A DNA stretch of 17,608 nucleotides from Pseudomonadota bacterium (GTDB lineage: Bacteria > Pseudomonadota > Alphaproteobacteria > Rhizobiales > Hyphomicrobiaceae), in the NCBI GenBank assembly GCA_023426855.1, contig JAEZBU010000211.1, forward strand, positions 1-17,608, written 5' to 3'. Positions 8,018 to 15,368 of the stretch are shown here, piece by piece (position 1 is the stretch's first letter; the number at the start of each line of letters is the position of its first letter). Under the pieces are notes generated by a model. That model made no database searches, was not told the origin of the DNA, and saw only the letters and a program-made list of their open reading frames with translations. A program made the position numbers and the translations under genes.

Positions 8018-8230
8018 CACAGCGTCGTGTTTGATTGCTCGGAGGCACGCTCAAGTTATGTCGCACTTGCATTTTAGGGGGCAGGCTTGCTTGCAAATGC
8101 TCTGGGCGGCGTCTTGCAATTCCAGCTCGAACACGTCATATCCACCCGCCGGTGCCCGCTGCTGTGGCGCGCGCCCTCACGATTTAAGGATAAGCTGCGC
8201 GACCCTCACCGGCCGGTACTTTCCCGATAT

Positions 8231-8259
8231 CTGAGATCTCAGGGCCATGCGTGAGGCCC
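8231..8259. promoter_or_regulatory. Palindrome and hairpin in the cold-shock gene leader
   Basis: CTGAGATCTCAG (8231-8242) is a perfect 12-bp palindrome. Its last G begins a small hairpin, GGGCC (8242-8246) with GGCCC (8255-8259). Both lie 45-75 bases before the cold-shock start codon. They could be an operator or part of a temperature-sensitive leader; neither is shown by the sequence. Confidence 0.35.
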
Positions 8260-8305
8260 GATGACTGGCTTTCTGCACGCTTTTGAATGGGAAAAAGGTT
8301 ACCCT

Positions 8306-8518
8306 ATGCGGACCACTGGAGTTGTAAAATTCTTCAACACAGCCAAGGGCTTCGGCTTCATTAAGCCGGAAGATGGCGGCAACGACGTGTTCGTTCACGC
8401 TACAGCACTTGAGCGCGCGGGCATCCGCTCTCTCAACGAAGGCGACAAGGTCACTTTCGTGCTTGAAGACGACCGTCGCGGTCGCGGCAAGCAGGCAGGT
8501 CAGGTCGAACTGGCCTGA
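8306..8518 (+). CDS. Cold-shock protein, CspA family
   Basis: This 70-residue single cold-shock domain protein binds single-stranded RNA and DNA and is thought to melt RNA structure in the cytoplasm. It carries TGVVKFFNTAKGFGFI with RNP1 (KGFGFI, residues 14-19) and RNP2 (VFVHA, about 28-32), and the typical end GDKVTFVLEDDRRGRGKQAGQVEL. The frame is open to an ATG at 8261, but that would add 15 residues foreign to the family. ATG 8306 has AAAGG at 8294-8298 with a 7-base gap and gives the canonical N-terminus. A good terminator follows at 8554-8589. The long structured leader is in keeping with csp genes. The exact paralogue (cspA, cspB and so on) cannot be decided. Confidence 0.95.
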   Translation: MRTTGVVKFFNTAKGFGFIKPEDGGNDVFVHATALERAGIRSLNEGDKVTFVLEDDRRGRGKQAGQVELA

Positions 8519-8553
8519 TGCAAGCTCTTCGTTGAGCTGTGCCATCGAATTCG

Positions 8554-8589
8554 AACGCCGCCGACATGCTTGGCGGCGTTTTCTATTTT
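8554..8589 (+). terminator. Intrinsic terminator of the cold-shock gene
   Basis: AACGCCGCC (8554-8562) pairs perfectly with GGCGGCGTT (8572-8580) around a 9-base loop, and a T-rich tract (TTTTCTATTTT) runs on from the stem. It ends about 70 bases after the stop codon. Confidence 0.85.
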
Positions 8590-8746
8590 GGGAAGCGCCT
8601 TCATGATTTTTTATCAACCGGGCAGGCCCCGTGTTGCTCAATGGAAACATTCTGGGGGTTGCAGGCGCTTGCCTCGAGTGCCCAAATAGACAAGCGTGCT
8701 TCGCGTGTGGGCTAACAACACCGCTTGTTATGGAAGGGGAAACTTC

Positions 8747-9253
8747 GTGGGTTTGCAAACACGCCTGGCGACAATCGCCATTGCATCAGCGTTGACGATG
8801 TCCGCTGGGACAATCCTGGCAGTGACTCAGACTGTCGAGGCAAGGGCGTCCGGGCCATTCGCCCCATTGGGGGGGAGTTGGAGCGGCGGCGGACAGGTCC
8901 GCTTCTCGGACGGCAAGTCTGAACGGATTACATGCCGGGCGTACTATAATCCGAAAGGCTCCGAGGAGCTCGGTCTCGCCATTCGCTGCGCCTCCACCAG
9001 CTACAAGATCGAGATCCGAGCCAATCTGCAAAACAGCAATGGCAAGGTCACCGGCAAGTGGGAAGAGCGAACCTTCAACGCCGGGGGCGACGTGACGGGG
9101 AGCGCCAGCACTGGCAGCATTCGGATGTCGATCGTCGGCGGCGGGCTGACGGGGTCCATGTCGGTGACTTACGGCTCATCCACCCAGGCTGTGTCGATCT
9201 CGACCGAAGGCTCTAATTTGCGTGGCGTCACCATCAGCTTGTCGCGCGGCTGA
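8747..9253 (+). CDS. Small secreted protein of unknown function, paralogue 2
   Basis: This is a 168-residue exported protein homologous over the whole mature part to the product of 7250-7735. Shared blocks are GGSWSGGGQVRF, SERITCRAYY, LGLAIRCASTSYKIEIR, VTGKWEERTFNAGG, TGSMSV and LRGVTISL. The signal peptide spans ~1-32 with VEA before R33. The two conserved cysteines are C63 and C81. The chosen start is GTG 8747, because GAAGGGGA (8733-8740) lies 6 bases before it; the frame continues open to GTG 8696, which would add an unlikely polar extension. Upstream, GGAAAC...CGCTT (8643-8670) resembles, but does not match, the EcfG consensus. The function is unknown; the paralogues may have arisen by local duplication around the cold-shock gene. 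Confidence 0.78.
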   Translation: MGLQTRLATIAIASALTMSAGTILAVTQTVEARASGPFAPLGGSWSGGGQVRFSDGKSERITCRAYYNPKGSEELGLAIRCASTSYKIEIRANLQNSNGKVTGKWEERTFNAGGDVTGSASTGSIRMSIVGGGLTGSMSVTYGSSTQAVSISTEGSNLRGVTISLSRG

Positions 9254-9265
9254 TCGCAGGCTGCG

Positions 9266-9289
9266 GCCGTGGTCTGCGCAGGCCACGGC
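9266..9289. terminator. Candidate shared terminator between convergent genes
   Basis: GCCGTGG (9266-9272) pairs with CCACGGC (9283-9289) around a 10-base loop that is itself self-complementary. It lies in the 59-base space between a + strand stop (9253) and a minus-strand stop (9313), where a two-way terminator would be expected. It has no T-run on either side. Confidence 0.4.
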
Positions 9290-9312
9290 GCGCATGTTCC
9301 ACCCGCGCCCAC

Positions 9313-10377
9313 CTATTGCCCGGCTTTCGAGCCGGCGGGCTGAGACTGTGGAATGGTTGGCAGAGACACGCGAATGCGGTCGGGGAAGTCGATGGGTTCC
9401 CCGATCGCATTCGCAACCGCGTTGATCCGGGATTGCTCGCGCAATTCCGCAAACGGCAGTGTCGTGTCGATGCGGCCTGAATGGTAGAGGTAGCTGTCGA
9501 TCAAACCATTCAGCAGATGCCGGATGTCGAACCGTCCGGCGCGACCGGCGGCATTAGCGTAGCGGATGATGTTGATCGTGCAGCTATTGCTTAGCAGGTG
9601 ATAGAACTCCGGCCGGTCCGCGAGTTGATTGATCCGCTGCACGTAGATATCGAACAGGCGTCGTGCGTCCTCGGCCGATGTGTTCAGCCGATAGAGGTAG
9701 ACGGCCTCGTTGCGATGGTTGCTCCTGACGCCAACAACATCGCGTTCCTCGCCGACGACGTAGATCAGCTCGAACTGCTTGAACAGCGACGCGATGGGGT
9801 CAAAGCTTTCGCCGACCTCGGGGCGCGTTTCGATGGACATGGCCAGCGGTGGCGCGTTGTCAAACACGAAGCTCAGGAACGTATGCCCGATTGGGCCTTC
9901 AGCCCAATAAGAGACGTAAAAGTCGATGCCGACGAGATGCGAGCGTTCGACGATCCGCTCCTCGTGGCGCACGGTGAAATCATCCCGGCTGCGGTAATCG
10001 AAATTGCGTACACCGGTGAAGTGCACGCGATCGCCCTCTACGACAGCCCGCGGCATCACCGCGACTTCCGGCCGCCATTCGCGATCGTGCGACGGCGGTA
10101 TCGCGATCCACCACGCCACGACGCCAGCGTAAACGGCGAGGAAGGCCAGCGTGCGCCGACGGCGGGAGACCCAAAGCGCCCAGACTGCGAATGCGGCAAA
10201 TGCCACCGCCGCCGCCAAGCGAAGCTGCGCCCAGGGCAAGTTTGAAAAGTAGATGGCGAGCGTCGCCCACGTCACCAGTAAGATCAGGAACAGCGTGCGG
10301 AGGCCCGTGAGCAGCCAGCGCAAAAGCGTTCTGATTGGTCGGCGTCCAGGGGTCGGTAGCGCTTCGGATCTTGCCAT
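9313..10377 (-). CDS. Inner-membrane protein with Lnb N-terminal/DUF4105 domain
   Basis: This is a 354-residue protein. Its N-terminus is rich in hydrophobic helices (about residues 22-44, 50-70 and 76-94) with arginine-rich turns (SRRRR 71-75). A soluble domain of the DUF4105 type follows (~100-340), the family renamed Lnb N-terminal periplasmic domain after the enterococcal lipoprotein N-acylation enzyme Lnb. Hallmarks are DFYVSYWAEGPIGHTFLSF with H165 and LLSNSCTINIIRYAN with C266, residues expected in a cysteine/histidine active site. Whether this branch acts on lipoproteins is not known. ATG 10377 is preferred because the frame upstream (to 10530) is low-complexity and lacks membrane signatures; the ribosome site is weak (GAG). 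It lies downstream of tRNA-Val on the same strand and converges on paralogue 2. Confidence 0.8.
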   Translation of the reverse strand: MARSEALPTPGRRPIRTLLRWLLTGLRTLFLILLVTWATLAIYFSNLPWAQLRLAAAVAFAAFAVWALWVSRRRRTLAFLAVYAGVVAWWIAIPPSHDREWRPEVAVMPRAVVEGDRVHFTGVRNFDYRSRDDFTVRHEERIVERSHLVGIDFYVSYWAEGPIGHTFLSFVFDNAPPLAMSIETRPEVGESFDPIASLFKQFELIYVVGEERDVVGVRSNHRNEAVYLYRLNTSAEDARRLFDIYVQRINQLADRPEFYHLLSNSCTINIIRYANAAGRAGRFDIRHLLNGLIDSYLYHSGRIDTTLPFAELREQSRINAVANAIGEPIDFPDRIRVSLPTIPQSQPAGSKAGQ

Positions 10378-10606
10378 GGTGAGCTCGCGGGCGACGGCTT
10401 GGATCTCGATATAGAACCTAACCAGCCCACGCGCGTTCGCATACCCCGTTGTGGTCGGAGCGCTGAAGCGCGGGTTAAGTTTACCCGCAGCGGGTGTGGA
10501 ATGGTTGCGCCACCGGTCCCCATGGCTCAAGGCATCGCCAGCCAGACGAACAGCGGCGCGTCTGACTGCGGAGGGGCTGCGTTCTCGTTAATCAAGTGAA
10601 GATCAA

Positions 10607-10681
10607 TGGTGGGCGGTACTGGGATTGAACCAGTGACCCCACGCGTGTGAAGCGTGTGCTCTCCCGCTGAGCTAACCGCCC
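10607..10681 (-). tRNA. tRNA-Val (anticodon CAC)
   Basis: The minus strand folds as a complete cloverleaf: 7-bp acceptor (GGGCGGT with ACCGCCC), 4-bp D stem, 5-bp anticodon stem CACGC/GCGTG around TTCACAC, 5-base variable region, T stem ACTGG/CCAGT with loop TTCAATC, discriminator A and an encoded CCA. The total is 75 bases with CCA. The anticodon CAC at 10647-10649 reads GUG valine codons. A good promoter lies just upstream. Confidence 0.96.
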
Positions 10682-10699
10682 TGACCGTTCGGGACCGCC

Positions 10700-10729
10700 G
10701 TTATGGTCGGCGAGTATGGTGGCTGTCAA
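10700..10729 (-). promoter_or_regulatory. Housekeeping promoter of tRNA-Val
   Basis: On the minus strand, TTGACA (10724-10729, a perfect -35) is followed after 18 bases by CATAAC (10700-10705). The expected start lies about 10 bases before the mature tRNA 5' end at 10681. Confidence 0.6.
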
Positions 10730-10792
10730 GCGTCAGTGGGTAGCAACCGCGCCATCCGCAAGGGCGGCGCGGTCGCAATTTCGGCAGTCCGA

Positions 10793-11812
10793 TCAACCCA
10801 CCATTGGGTAGCGCCCCTCGATCGGGTAGCCGGGATCGGTGTAGCCGGGCGTGGAGGCGTGGCCGGTTGCGACGTGCGTGTTGACGAGGGCCTCGTCTGC
10901 GGTCTGCCAAGCCACATCCAGCGCCGGGAAGTAGCTCTTCCACTGGTCCAGCGTGCGCGGACCCGCGATCACCGACGAAATCGCGCGGTTGTTCAACACC
11001 CAGGCGACTGCGAACGCGACCGGCGTGGTGCCGCGCGCTTCGGCATGGGCTTTGAGATCCTCGGCGATCTTCAGCGACTCGGGCCGCCATTCGGTCTCCA
11101 TCATGCGCTTGTCCTGGCGGGCGGCGCGGGTGCCGGCCTCAGGCGTTGTGTTGACGCGGTATTTGCCGGTCAGCACGCCGCGCGCGATGGGGCTGTAGGG
11201 CACGACGCCTAACCCGAATTCGCGGGCGGCGGGCAGCACTTCGACTTCAGGCTGGCGGTTCATCAGATTGTAGTAAGGCTGCAGCGCTACCGGCTGCGGC
11301 ACGCCTGCGCTGCGGCACAGATGGGTGATATGCGCGATCTGCCAGGCGCGGACGTTGGACAGCGCCCAATTGCGGATCTTGCCGCTGCGGATCAGCGTGG
11401 CGAAGGTCTCGATGACCTCTTCCCATGGCGTATTGGGATCGACTCGGTGCGTATAGTAGAGGTCGATATAGTCCATCTGTAGCCGCTTGAGGCTGGCGTC
11501 CACCGCGCTGGTGACATGGATGCGCGATAGCCCGCGATCGTTCGGCCCCGATCCCATCGGCTGTGCAACCTTGGTTGCCAGGATCACCTTGTCGCGACGG
11601 CCCTTCAGGATCCGGCCGAGAATTTCCTCCGACCGGCCCTCGGTATAGACGTTCGCCGTATCGATGAAGTTGACGCCATGATCGAGCGCGTGATCGACGA
11701 TGCTGCGGGCCGTATCCTCATCGGTTGGCCCGCCGAAATTCATGGTGCCAAGGCACAACTCGCTGACGCGTGTTCCCGATCGCCCAAGTACCCTGTAGCG
11801 CATATCCGCCAT
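10793..11812 (-). CDS. Aldo/keto reductase
   Basis: This 339-residue NADPH-dependent oxidoreductase of the aldo/keto reductase superfamily ((beta/alpha)8 barrel) acts on aldehydes or ketones; its substrate is unknown. The catalytic tetrad is visible: D51 (FIDTANVY), Y56, K81 (ILATKV) and H122 (YYTHRVD). The N-terminus MRYRVLGRSGTRVSELCLGTMNFGG and the SEEILGRILKGRRDKVILATKV block are typical of the YajO/Gfo-like bacterial subgroup. The start at 11812 has an excellent AGGAGGAA 4 bases ahead; the open frame upstream (to 11890) is not needed. tusA lies upstream on the same strand, 139 bases away, so joint transcription is possible but not clear. Confidence 0.93.
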   Translation of the reverse strand: MADMRYRVLGRSGTRVSELCLGTMNFGGPTDEDTARSIVDHALDHGVNFIDTANVYTEGRSEEILGRILKGRRDKVILATKVAQPMGSGPNDRGLSRIHVTSAVDASLKRLQMDYIDLYYTHRVDPNTPWEEVIETFATLIRSGKIRNWALSNVRAWQIAHITHLCRSAGVPQPVALQPYYNLMNRQPEVEVLPAAREFGLGVVPYSPIARGVLTGKYRVNTTPEAGTRAARQDKRMMETEWRPESLKIAEDLKAHAEARGTTPVAFAVAWVLNNRAISSVIAGPRTLDQWKSYFPALDVAWQTADEALVNTHVATGHASTPGYTDPGYPIEGRYPMVG

Positions 11813-11951
11813 GTGTTCCTCCTGGTTTGGCGGGGACACTACGACGAACACTGGCGCGGCTGCACGGGTAAAATGCAACCACCTTCGCAACCTGGATCAT
11901 GCCGGGGAGCGGTGGCTCAGTTACACGGGGCGTACGGGGCTTTGAAGCGGC

Positions 11952-12182
11952 TCAGGCCGCCGTGTGCTGAATGATGAAGCGATAGACGCCATTGGTTTCG
12001 GAATGTTCCAGCAGCGAATTGCCGGTGGCATTGCAGAACGCCTCGAAGTCGTCGATGGAGCCCGGATCGGTGGCCAGGACTTCCAGGGTGCCGCCCTTGG
12101 GAACTTCGGTGATGGCCTTCTTCACCTTGAGGATAGGCATCGGGCAGTTCAGGCCCTGGGTGTCGAGGGTCTTATCAGCCAT
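11952..12182 (-). CDS. tusA: TusA-family sulfur carrier protein
   Basis: This 76-residue small cytoplasmic sulfur carrier has the TusA fold. The signature is LDTQGLNCPMPILKVKKAI, where C13 in the CPxP motif carries the persulfide, followed by TLEVLATDPGSIDDFEAFC and a C-terminal strand. TusA proteins pass sulfur from cysteine desulfurase to tRNA thiolation and molybdenum cofactor enzymes; in sulfur oxidisers they pass it to DsrE and sHdr proteins. The start at 12182 follows GGAG by about 7-8 bases. On the minus strand TATAAC (12213-12218) is a possible -10 box. The closeness of a probable lipS1-lipT-lipS2 set makes a role in sulfur oxidation worth considering, but a housekeeping role is equally possible. 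Confidence 0.9.
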   Translation of the reverse strand: MADKTLDTQGLNCPMPILKVKKAITEVPKGGTLEVLATDPGSIDDFEAFCNATGNSLLEHSETNGVYRFIIQHTAA

Positions 12183-12979
12183 CAATGGTCTCCGGAAGTC
12201 GCGCGACGGATGGTTATATTCGGAGTTTCGTATACGCGAATGCAAAGTGGCAGTCGAGTTGTTGCGTTAACCAGCTTGCAGCGGCGCTTATCAAGGCGAG
12301 CGCGATAAGCCAGCTTAGCAGGCCGCCGACCAAGCGGGACCCCGGCGATGGTCGTACGCCGACGCCCTCGGTTCATGTGCCGACCTCTACCGATAGGCGT
12401 CAGGCTCCACGCTATCGCTGCTCTGGGCTATTGGAGCGCAGCGCGATTTAGCACTGAGCTGGGCCCGCGCTATGCTCATTGGCGTGGCGAGCGATCTGAG
12501 CGCGACTTAAACCGAGGAGATGAATACGCCGCTGTGGCGCGCGGCCCGGCATGTGGGGACTGCTGTGCGGAAACAGCCCCTTAGAAGGCCTGCCAGGTCA
12601 AGCCCGCGACGTCCGCGCAGCACTATCGTGCGGCCTGATTGATGACGAAGATCGCGATCCGCGCTGGTTCGATCGCCTCATCGATGCTTCGGTTGCAGCC
12701 CGATGTCGCCATTCGGCCACAGATCGAGGACATCGTGGGCCACTGTCTGCTCTCAAACGGCCAATCGTTTGGAAGATCAATGCGTTGGCCGCGGGGCATG
12801 AAGTCTTGCCCTGTTACAATAAGCGATGCAACGATCCGCGGGACTTACGTGAGTCGGTCATCTGTGTGCCGTCAAAGGAAGCTAACGGTTTTCGGATGAA
12901 TGACGACGGCGGAATTCAAGGCGGGGCTCCAACGACGCGAGCGGCCCGACCTCAAGGTGGGGGAGAGAAGTCAGACAGC
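12183..12979. other. About 800 bases without a supported gene between tusA and the RND transporter
   Basis: Divergent spacer. The + strand frame of the transporter stays open back to 12551, but the extra 143 residues look like non-coding translation (many Arg, Cys and His residues, no family features). A 40-codon ORF at 12520-12642 has its GAGGAG directly against the ATG and is not convincing. A 7-bp hairpin GCTTATC/GATAAGC occurs at 12286-12310. The stretch may hold promoters for tusA and the transporter or decayed coding sequence. I see no RNA gene or mobile element. Confidence 0.5.
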
Positions 12980-15307
12980 ATGCCCGAAAAAGGCACGCCT
13001 AATCGCTCGTTTGCGCTGAGCTTCGGTCTCGATCGTCTTGGACTGATCGCGCTGCGCGCACCGCTGGTTTCTCTGGTTCTGATCCTCGCCGTCAGCGCGC
13101 TGGCCATGGTCGGTGTGTCGAAGCTCAAGGTTGACGACTCGCTGTCGGAGCTGTTCCGCACCAGCTCACCTGAATTCCTGCAGTACGAAGAAATCGACCG
13201 GCGCTTCCCCTCCAGCGAGTACGACGTGCTCGCCGTCATCGAGGGGCCGGACCTGCTGAAGAAGCCGCAACTCGAAGCCTTCGCCAACGCGATCATCGAA
13301 CTGCAGCTTGCCGATGGCGTCGATGGCCTCGTGTCGATGCTCTCCGCGCGTAGCAAGCCGGATGCTACGGGCTATGCCGCGCCGATCGTGCCCGATGCCC
13401 TGCCGGATGGTCCCGCCTACGATGCGATCATCGCGGCGCTGCGCACCAACGATATCGTTGCGGGCAAATTCCTCTCGGATGACGGGACGCTGGCGCTCGC
13501 CGTGATGTCGCTGGACCGGCATGTGGTCGAGGAGAAGACCGCGAAGGTCGTCATCGGCGATATCCTGTCGTCGGCGGAGCGCGCGCTGGAAGGGTCCGGC
13601 CTGACGGTCAAGCTGACTGGCGCGCCGGTGATGCAGCTCGAAATCCGCAATGCCGTCGAGCGGGACCGCCTCGTCTACAACGGGCTCGGTTTCCTCGTCG
13701 GCGGTCTCATTGCGTACATGTTCTTCAGGCGCCTTTCGCTGACGGCGATCGCCGTGCTCGGGCCGTCCATCGCCATCCTGTGGACGCTGGGGATGATTGG
13801 CGGCCTGGATTACCGGCTGAACCTTTTCATCAACGTGCTGACGCCGTTGATCCTGGTGTCGGGCTTCTCCGACTCCATGCACTTGGTGTTCTCGATCCGA
13901 CGGGACATCCTGGCCGGGGTCGATCGCCTGACGGCCGCGCGCAATGCCGTGCGTGACGTGGCGCCAGCCTGTCTGCTCACCGCGATGAACGCGTGCCTGG
14001 CGCTGATTTCATTTGCATGGGCCGATTCCGCTCTCATCCGCACGTTCGGGCAGGCGGCACTGCTGGCGGTCGCCACATCCTATATTGCTGTCGCTGTGGT
14101 GGTGCCGACGCTCGCTGTTTTCCTGATCCGGGAAGAGGCGAACCCGACCTCCAAGGCCGTCGTTCAGCAGAATGATGGCTTCGGTGTCCTGGCGCGCATG
14201 TCGGATGCGATCATTCGCGTTGTCGCCGTCAAGCCGACGCCGTTCTTCCTCGCCGGTCTGGCTGCCGTGATTCTGTGCGGGTTGGCCTATGTGCAACTTG
14301 AGCCGCAGTACAGATTGGCCGATCAGGTCCCGGACAAAGAGCACGCGCTGGCCGCAACCAATCAGCTCGATAGCAAGCTGACGGGCGCTAATCCGGTCCA
14401 CATCATGATTCAGTGGAAGGACGGTCGCGCACTCTACGATCCCGCCACGCTCGACGTGATCGCGCAGGCGCACTCCGTTCTGGAGAAGGCGGCCGGGCTC
14501 GGAAACGTCTGGTCGATGGACAGCCTGCGGCGCTGGCTGGCCGAAGCCGGCGACACCAACGTCGACACGATGAAGAAGTATATCGGCGTTCTGCCGGAGC
14601 ATCTGGTGCGCCGCTTCATTGACAAGGATGAGCGCGCGGTTCTGGTGACGGGCCGGTTGCCGGATGTCGATGCCAGTCAGATATTGCCGGTGATCGATCG
14701 TATCGACGAGGCGCTCGAGCCGATCCGCAAGAACCATCCGGAGTTCCAGATTGCGGTTACAGGCTTGCCGGCGATCGCGGCGCGCAATTCGGCGGCGCTG
14801 ATCTGGGAGCTGAACATCGGCCTTGTCGGCGATATGTTCGTGATCTTCATCTTCCTCGGCATCGCACTGCGCAGCCTGCTGTCCGGTGTGTCGAGTGTGC
14901 TGCCGTCGGTGTTCCCGATCTTCGCGACCGGCGCACTGTTGTGGGTGTCGGGGGAAGGGCTGCAATTCGCCTCCATCATCGCGATCACGGTGGCGTTCGC
15001 ACTGGCGATCGATTCCACGATCCACTTCCTCAACCGGTTCCGGATCGAGGAAGCCGACGTACCGCCCGGACCTGACGCAGCAACGACAGCGCTGATCAAC
15101 ACCATGCATCACATCGGGCCGGTCATCGTGCTGACCACGATCGTGCTCGCCATGGGGCTTGGCGTCACGGTGCTGTCGCATCTGCCGTCGCTGCGGCTGT
15201 TCGGCCGGCTGGCGGCCGTCTGCCTGCTGTCCTCGCTGATTGCGCAGTTGTTCATCTTGCCCGCAACGGTGGCGCTGTATCGCCGTTACTTCCCAAGGCA
15301 GGCGTGA
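12980..15307 (+). CDS. RND-superfamily transporter, MMPL/SSD type
   Basis: This is a 775-residue inner-membrane transporter with the two-fold RND layout: TM1 (~27-47), a first periplasmic domain (~50-225), TM2-6 (~233-385), TM7 (~420-438), a second periplasmic domain (~440-605) and TM8-12 (~612-768). Each half has the matching proton-relay type motif: D298 in GFSDSMHLVFSIRR (TM4) and D678 in AIDSTIHFLNRFR (TM10). These single proteins of COG1033/MMPL type often export lipids or hydrophobic compounds using the proton gradient; the cargo is unknown. ATG 12980 is chosen because GGGAGAGAAG precedes it and the hydrophobic N-terminus starts soon after; ATG 12897 in frame is possible. The stop lies only 45 bases before lipS1 on the same strand, so it may belong to the same transcript. 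Confidence 0.9.
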   Translation: MPEKGTPNRSFALSFGLDRLGLIALRAPLVSLVLILAVSALAMVGVSKLKVDDSLSELFRTSSPEFLQYEEIDRRFPSSEYDVLAVIEGPDLLKKPQLEAFANAIIELQLADGVDGLVSMLSARSKPDATGYAAPIVPDALPDGPAYDAIIAALRTNDIVAGKFLSDDGTLALAVMSLDRHVVEEKTAKVVIGDILSSAERALEGSGLTVKLTGAPVMQLEIRNAVERDRLVYNGLGFLVGGLIAYMFFRRLSLTAIAVLGPSIAILWTLGMIGGLDYRLNLFINVLTPLILVSGFSDSMHLVFSIRRDILAGVDRLTAARNAVRDVAPACLLTAMNACLALISFAWADSALIRTFGQAALLAVATSYIAVAVVVPTLAVFLIREEANPTSKAVVQQNDGFGVLARMSDAIIRVVAVKPTPFFLAGLAAVILCGLAYVQLEPQYRLADQVPDKEHALAATNQLDSKLTGANPVHIMIQWKDGRALYDPATLDVIAQAHSVLEKAAGLGNVWSMDSLRRWLAEAGDTNVDTMKKYIGVLPEHLVRRFIDKDERAVLVTGRLPDVDASQILPVIDRIDEALEPIRKNHPEFQIAVTGLPAIAARNSAALIWELNIGLVGDMFVIFIFLGIALRSLLSGVSSVLPSVFPIFATGALLWVSGEGLQFASIIAITVAFALAIDSTIHFLNRFRIEEADVPPGPDAATTALINTMHHIGPVIVLTTIVLAMGLGVTVLSHLPSLRLFGRLAAVCLLSSLIAQLFILPATVALYRRYFPRQA

Positions 15308-15343
15308 GAAACGCGCTTTGCCGCCGTTCCCGGCCTCGCCTAT

Positions 15344-15368
15344 CATCCAGCCATGTCTTGGCTGGATG
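15344..15368 (+). other. Perfect 9-bp hairpin with the lipS1 start codon in its loop
   Basis: CATCCAGCC (15344-15352) and GGCTGGATG (15360-15368) are exact reverse complements. The 7-base loop between them is ATGTCTT, whose ATG is the first possible start codon of the following gene. No Shine-Dalgarno is visible before it. The fold could limit or control initiation. Confidence 0.6.

Larger units (their letters stand above)
7736..8305 (+). other. 570-base gap between paralogue 1 and the cold-shock gene
   Basis: No long gene is supported here. It holds, in order: a short imperfect tandem duplication (7747-7777); an exact EcfG-type promoter (7902-7926); a candidate small RNA or 42-codon ORF with a perfect 12-bp hairpin (7983-8014); a possible housekeeping promoter (TTGCAA 8114-8119, 17-base gap, CATATC); a 12-bp palindrome CTGAGATCTCAG (8231-8242); and a small hairpin (8242-8259) shortly before the cold-shock gene's Shine-Dalgarno. 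Confidence 0.6.

Noticed and set aside
7965..8234. 89-codon + strand ORF between the EcfG promoter and the cold-shock gene
   Set aside because: It has many Cys, Arg and His residues, no good ribosome site, and runs through the hairpin at 7983-8014 and the probable leader.
8643..8670. EcfG-type promoter before paralogue 2 (GGAAAC...CGCTT)
   Set aside because: Both boxes deviate from the consensus and the spacing is 17-18, so it is too weak to list as a promoter.
10378..10530. 51-residue upstream extension of the Lnb_N protein
   Set aside because: The added residues are polar and unlike the family; ATG 10377 is followed soon by the first membrane helix.
10607..10681. tRNA-Val as an integration site for a mobile element
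   Set aside because: No integrase gene and no repeat of the tRNA 3' end were seen in the window.
12520..12642. 40-codon ORF in the gap before the transporter
   Set aside because: The GAGGAG touches the ATG with no spacing, and the product is Arg/Pro-rich without recognisable features.
12551..12979. 143-residue N-terminal extension of the RND transporter
   Set aside because: It has no membrane, signal or family features. A purine-rich ribosome site and normal N-terminus exist at 12980.
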